Shown here in pieces: positions 6,098 to 8,482 of a stretch of DNA of 8,482 bases. The notes under the pieces were generated by a model. It worked only from the letters and a program-made list of their open reading frames with translations. It did no database searches and was not told where the DNA came from. Source of the stretch: Dehalococcoidia bacterium (lineage in GTDB: Bacteria; Chloroflexota; Dehalococcoidia; UBA3495). Both the position numbers and the translations under genes were made by a program. The first letter of the stretch is position 1, and every line of letters begins with the position of its first letter. The DNA lies in the NCBI GenBank assembly GCA_028822675.1, contig JAPKDE010000106.1, positions 1 through 8,482 of the forward strand, written 5' to 3'.

Positions 6098-6120
6098 GCC
6101 CATTCAGAAACAGAATGGGC
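6098..6120 (-). terminator. Terminator-like hairpin after the complete MFS gene
   Basis: GCCCATTC and GAATGGGC form a perfect 8-bp stem with a 7-nt loop, 4 nt past the MFS stop codon. There is no T run on the - strand, so termination may be imperfect. It also insulates the operon promoter, which begins 18 bp further on. Confidence 0.5.
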
Positions 6121-6124
6121 TGGG

Positions 6125-7393
6125 TCAGACGTTAACGCGGGAGATCAAGAGGGCAGAGAGCACCCTGGTGGCCGCCATGGCCAAGAACACTATCGGCCAC
6201 GGACTGCCAGCCATGTCCAGAACGGCGGCAAATATCAGAGCCTGGGCGCCAGCGTAGGCATACCCGTGGGCGCTCATGATGCCCAAAGCCGTTCCCGACA
6301 TATGCCGACCAGCGATGTCCACTGCCACGGAGTTGATGGAAGACAGACCCATGGATAGCCCTCCCACAAACATCAGGATGGCCCCAATGGTGATGTTAAC
6401 GGGTGGAGCAAAAGCGACGCCAACCAGCACTACTGCGCTGACCGAGCAGGAGAAGAAGATCATTGGCTGTCGTCGGCTGCCCAGGTACCGGTCTGAAAAT
6501 ATTCCGGCAGCGGGAGGCGCAATCAGATACCCCACCGGCAGCAAGATTGTGAGCAGGACTGTGGACTCAATCGACAGTCCGCCCTCCTCAAAGTAATAGA
6601 TCGGCACCCAAGTGGTGAGACCGTAGCGGACGATATTCTCCAGCCCCTTAACGTGGCAGGCCATCAGAAACCGGGTATTGGATAGCAGCAATTTATACGG
6701 TCCCAGGCCCTTGAGGAGCGCCGGGTCGATGGATTCAGGGGTGGCCGAAACGGCATCTTCTTCAACGTAATCCGGCAGACCAACATCGGATGGCCTATCT
6801 CGGGCGATGAAGTAGAAGGCGACGCCCAACACCGCAATTATCATCGGTGGGTAGCGGAAGGACGCACGCCAGCCCCACTCAGCGCCCACGTACCCGGAGA
6901 TCCACCACACCAACACCATTGCGCCGCCGGCGGAAGTGCCAACGATTCCCAAGGCCAAACCCCGGTTCCGGCGCGGCCACCACTGGGAGATCATGCTGAT
7001 GGCCGGGGCCCAACAGGCGGCGTTCACAAACCCAGCAATTCCCCAAGGGATGGCCATCGTAATGGCCGACGTGGCAAAACTGGTGATGATATTGAAAACC
7101 GTGGTGAGAATGGCGCCAATCAAGACCCAAAGCCGAAGACCATAGGTCTCAGCCAGCCGTCCGTGGAACAGATCACCTAGCCCAAATCCCCAGAGCAGCA
7201 GGGCGTTCACCAGGCCAATCTCAAAGTTGCTTAGGCTGAGGTCTTCTTTGACTAGCGGGGCCACGGGCCAGAAGTTGAACCGGCCTAGATAAAGGAATAG
7301 GTAAAAACCGGAAAAGGCCAGCAGAATCCGCCACTTGAAGATGTGGTAACTGGGAGGGAGGTCGTCGTACCGTCTGGGTTCGATGGTGCTCAA
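6125..7393 (-). CDS. MFS transporter, organophosphate:phosphate antiporter (OPA/GlpT-like) family
   Basis: This 422-residue inner-membrane transporter has 12 predicted helices and a central cytoplasmic loop around residues 198-235. It resembles GlpT/UhpT-type carriers. A helix-1 Arg in YLGRFNF (Arg38, Asn40) and a helix-7 Arg in ENIVRYGLTTWVPIYYFEEGG (Arg256-Tyr257) sit where GlpT has its phosphate-binding Arg45 and Arg269. This suggests import of a phosphorylated or other anionic organic substrate in exchange for phosphate; the actual substrate is unknown. Other landmarks are SQWWPRRNRGLALGIVG (136-152) and an intact second-half signature GIFSDRYLGSRR. The start is TTG at 7393: no ATG or GTG fits between the in-frame stop at 7418-7420 and the first helix. 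No Shine-Dalgarno is evident. It is the downstream member of a tandem pair and has its own promoter-like sequence. Confidence 0.9.
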   Translation of the reverse strand: MSTIEPRRYDDLPPSYHIFKWRILLAFSGFYLFLYLGRFNFWPVAPLVKEDLSLSNFEIGLVNALLLWGFGLGDLFHGRLAETYGLRLWVLIGAILTTVFNIITSFATSAITMAIPWGIAGFVNAACWAPAISMISQWWPRRNRGLALGIVGTSAGGAMVLVWWISGYVGAEWGWRASFRYPPMIIAVLGVAFYFIARDRPSDVGLPDYVEEDAVSATPESIDPALLKGLGPYKLLLSNTRFLMACHVKGLENIVRYGLTTWVPIYYFEEGGLSIESTVLLTILLPVGYLIAPPAAGIFSDRYLGSRRQPMIFFSCSVSAVVLVGVAFAPPVNITIGAILMFVGGLSMGLSSINSVAVDIAGRHMSGTALGIMSAHGYAYAGAQALIFAAVLDMAGSPWPIVFLAMAATRVLSALLISRVNV

Positions 7394-7443
7394 CTGGTCT
7401 GTGTCTGTCGTAGGGCGCTAATCGGCTGTTGGACCGTGTTTCT

Positions 7444-7472
7444 CATATACCTAACGGGGCAAGTCTTGCCAA
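7444..7472 (-). promoter_or_regulatory. Promoter-like sequence for the downstream MFS gene
   Basis: On the - strand, -35 TTGGCA (7472-7467), a 17-bp spacer and -10 TATATG (7449-7444) lie in the 86-bp gap between the two MFS genes. The inferred start leaves about 44 nt of leader. The -10 matches 4 of 6 positions, so this is a candidate only. Confidence 0.4.
7458..7470. repeat. 13-bp palindrome between the MFS genes
   Basis: GGCAAG-T-CTTGCC is a perfect inverted repeat with a 1-bp centre. It begins 9 bp past the upstream MFS stop codon and overlaps the -35 and spacer of the promoter candidate. It could be a regulator site for the downstream copy or a short mRNA-end hairpin; no T run follows it. 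Confidence 0.45.
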
Positions 7473-7479
7473 ATAGATG

Positions 7480-8482
7480 TCAGACCCTGACGCGGGAAAT
7501 CATGATACCGGAAATCACTCGGGTGACGGCCATAGCTACGAACACTATTGGCCAGGGGCTGCCGGCCATGTCTAGCACCGCAGCAAAAATCAATGCCTGG
7601 GCACCGGCGTAGGCGTAGCCGTGGGCGTCCAACAAGCCGGAAGCGGTCCCCGACATACGACGACCGGCAATGTCCACCGCCACCGTAGACATTGGCGACA
7701 TGCCCATGGACAGTCCACCAACCAACAGGAGAAATGCTCCCAAAGTGACGTTGACCGGCGGGGCCAAGGCAATACCAATCAGAACCAAGGCACTGACCGC
7801 ACAGGAGAAGATGACCATTGGACGCCGCCGACTGCCCAGATAGCGGTCTGAGATTATGCCAGCCACCGGGGGCGCAATCAGATAACCCAATGGCAGCAAA
7901 ATGGTGAGCAAGATCGTGGACTCGATGGACAACCCTCCTTCTTCAAAGTAGTAGATCGGCACCCAAGTGGTCAGACCATAGCGGACGACGTTCTCCAGAC
8001 CTTTCACGTGGCAAGCCAGCAGGAACCTGGTGTTGCCCATCAGGATTTTATAGGGTCCCAAACCCTTCAGCAGTTCTGGATTTATGGCCTCTGGGGTGGC
8101 TGAAATCTCGTCGTCTTCCACGTATTCAGGTAGGTCTACGTCGGTTGGCCTATCTTTTGCAATGAAATAAAAGGCGATGCCCAACACGGCGATAATCATT
8201 GGCGGATAGCGGAATGACGCACGCCAGCCCCACTCGGCGCCCACGTACCCGGAGACCCACCACATGGTGACCATTGCGCCACCAGCAGCGGTGCCGACTA
8301 TGCCCAGGGCCAAGCCCCTATTTCGGCGAGGCCACCACTGGGAGATCATGCTGATTCCTGGTGCCCAGCAGGCAGCGTTCACAAAGCCGGCGATGCCCCA
8401 AGGGATGGCCATGGTCACTGCAGAGGTGGCGTAGCTGGTGATGATGTTGAAAACGGTTGTAAGAATAGCGCCAATCATTACC
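7480..8482 (-). CDS. MFS transporter, OPA/GlpT-like paralog (5' partial, runs off the window)
   Basis: The last 334 or so codons of a second carrier, aligning without gaps to residues 89-422 of the neighbouring complete copy. By hand count about 58 of 332 positions differ, giving roughly 82-83% identity, mostly Ile/Val/Leu/Met exchanges inside helices. The helix-7 Arg motif (ENVVRYGLTTWVPIYY), the SQWWPRRNRG loop and the SDRYLGSRR signature are retained, so a similar anionic substrate is expected. The more telling changes are at the lumen-facing late helices, such as SSINS to SPMST and GIMSAHGYAY to GLLDAHGYAY, which could shift specificity. Reading continues through the window end: the Met at 8478 is internal, because the paralog has 90 residues before it. 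Confidence 0.9.
   Translation of the reverse strand, partial: VMIGAILTTVFNIITSYATSAVTMAIPWGIAGFVNAACWAPGISMISQWWPRRNRGLALGIVGTAAGGAMVTMWWVSGYVGAEWGWRASFRYPPMIIAVLGIAFYFIAKDRPTDVDLPEYVEDDEISATPEAINPELLKGLGPYKILMGNTRFLLACHVKGLENVVRYGLTTWVPIYYFEEGGLSIESTILLTILLPLGYLIAPPVAGIISDRYLGSRRRPMVIFSCAVSALVLIGIALAPPVNVTLGAFLLLVGGLSMGMSPMSTVAVDIAGRRMSGTASGLLDAHGYAYAGAQALIFAAVLDMAGSPWPIVFVAMAVTRVISGIMISRVRV

Noticed and set aside
7480..8478. Complete 332-residue transporter starting at the ATG at 8478
   Set aside because: The Met aligns with residue 91 of the neighbouring full-length copy, and the frame stays open to the window end, so the gene is cut by the window.

Overview
The window is about 55% GC and looks like a stretch of a free-living bacterial genome, plausibly from an uncultivated Chloroflexota (SAR202/Dehalococcoidia-like) lineage. 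That placement is a guess from gene content: a repeat-type surface C-terminal domain, closely related tandem transporter paralogs, a DUF1932-type dehydrogenase and a DinB-fold protein. Nothing in the window proves it. No RNA gene, CRISPR array, insertion sequence or phage gene is visible.

Left edge (1-877, + strand): the 3' end of a chimeric reading frame. Its N-terminal part is a histidine-kinase fragment that stops right after the N-box. It then runs in frame into the C-terminal domain of a secreted PKD-type surface protein. It is either a gene-fusion/pseudogene scar or an assembly chimera. Two hairpins follow, and a convergent operon ends here.

Centre (878-6080, - strand): one long metal-homeostasis operon, transcribed right to left. 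A sigma70-like promoter (6053-6080) is followed at once by a near-perfect 24-bp palindrome (6027-6050) that should be the Fur/Zur operator. The genes in order are: a Fur-family regulator (zur-like), a ZnuA-like metal-binding lipoprotein (start abutting the regulator's stop), a ZnuC-like ATPase with an unusual histidine-rich tail of tandem 14-residue repeats, a ZnuB-like permease (8-nt overlap), a DinB-fold putative metalloprotein and a DUF1932 NAD(P)-dependent dehydrogenase-like protein. A terminator-like hairpin with a T run follows the last gene. A hairpin between the lipoprotein and ATPase genes may set their relative expression. The logic is a self-repressed uptake system: when metal is scarce the regulator releases the operator, the lipoprotein captures the metal outside, the permease/ATPase pair imports it, and the His-rich tail could bind it on the cytoplasmic side. 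Zinc is the most likely metal, manganese the alternative.

Right (6098-8482, - strand): two tandem MFS transporters of the organophosphate:phosphate antiporter type. They are about 82-83% identical over the shared 332 residues by hand count, with no indels. The downstream copy is complete and has its own promoter-like sequence and terminator-like hairpin. The upstream copy runs off the window edge.
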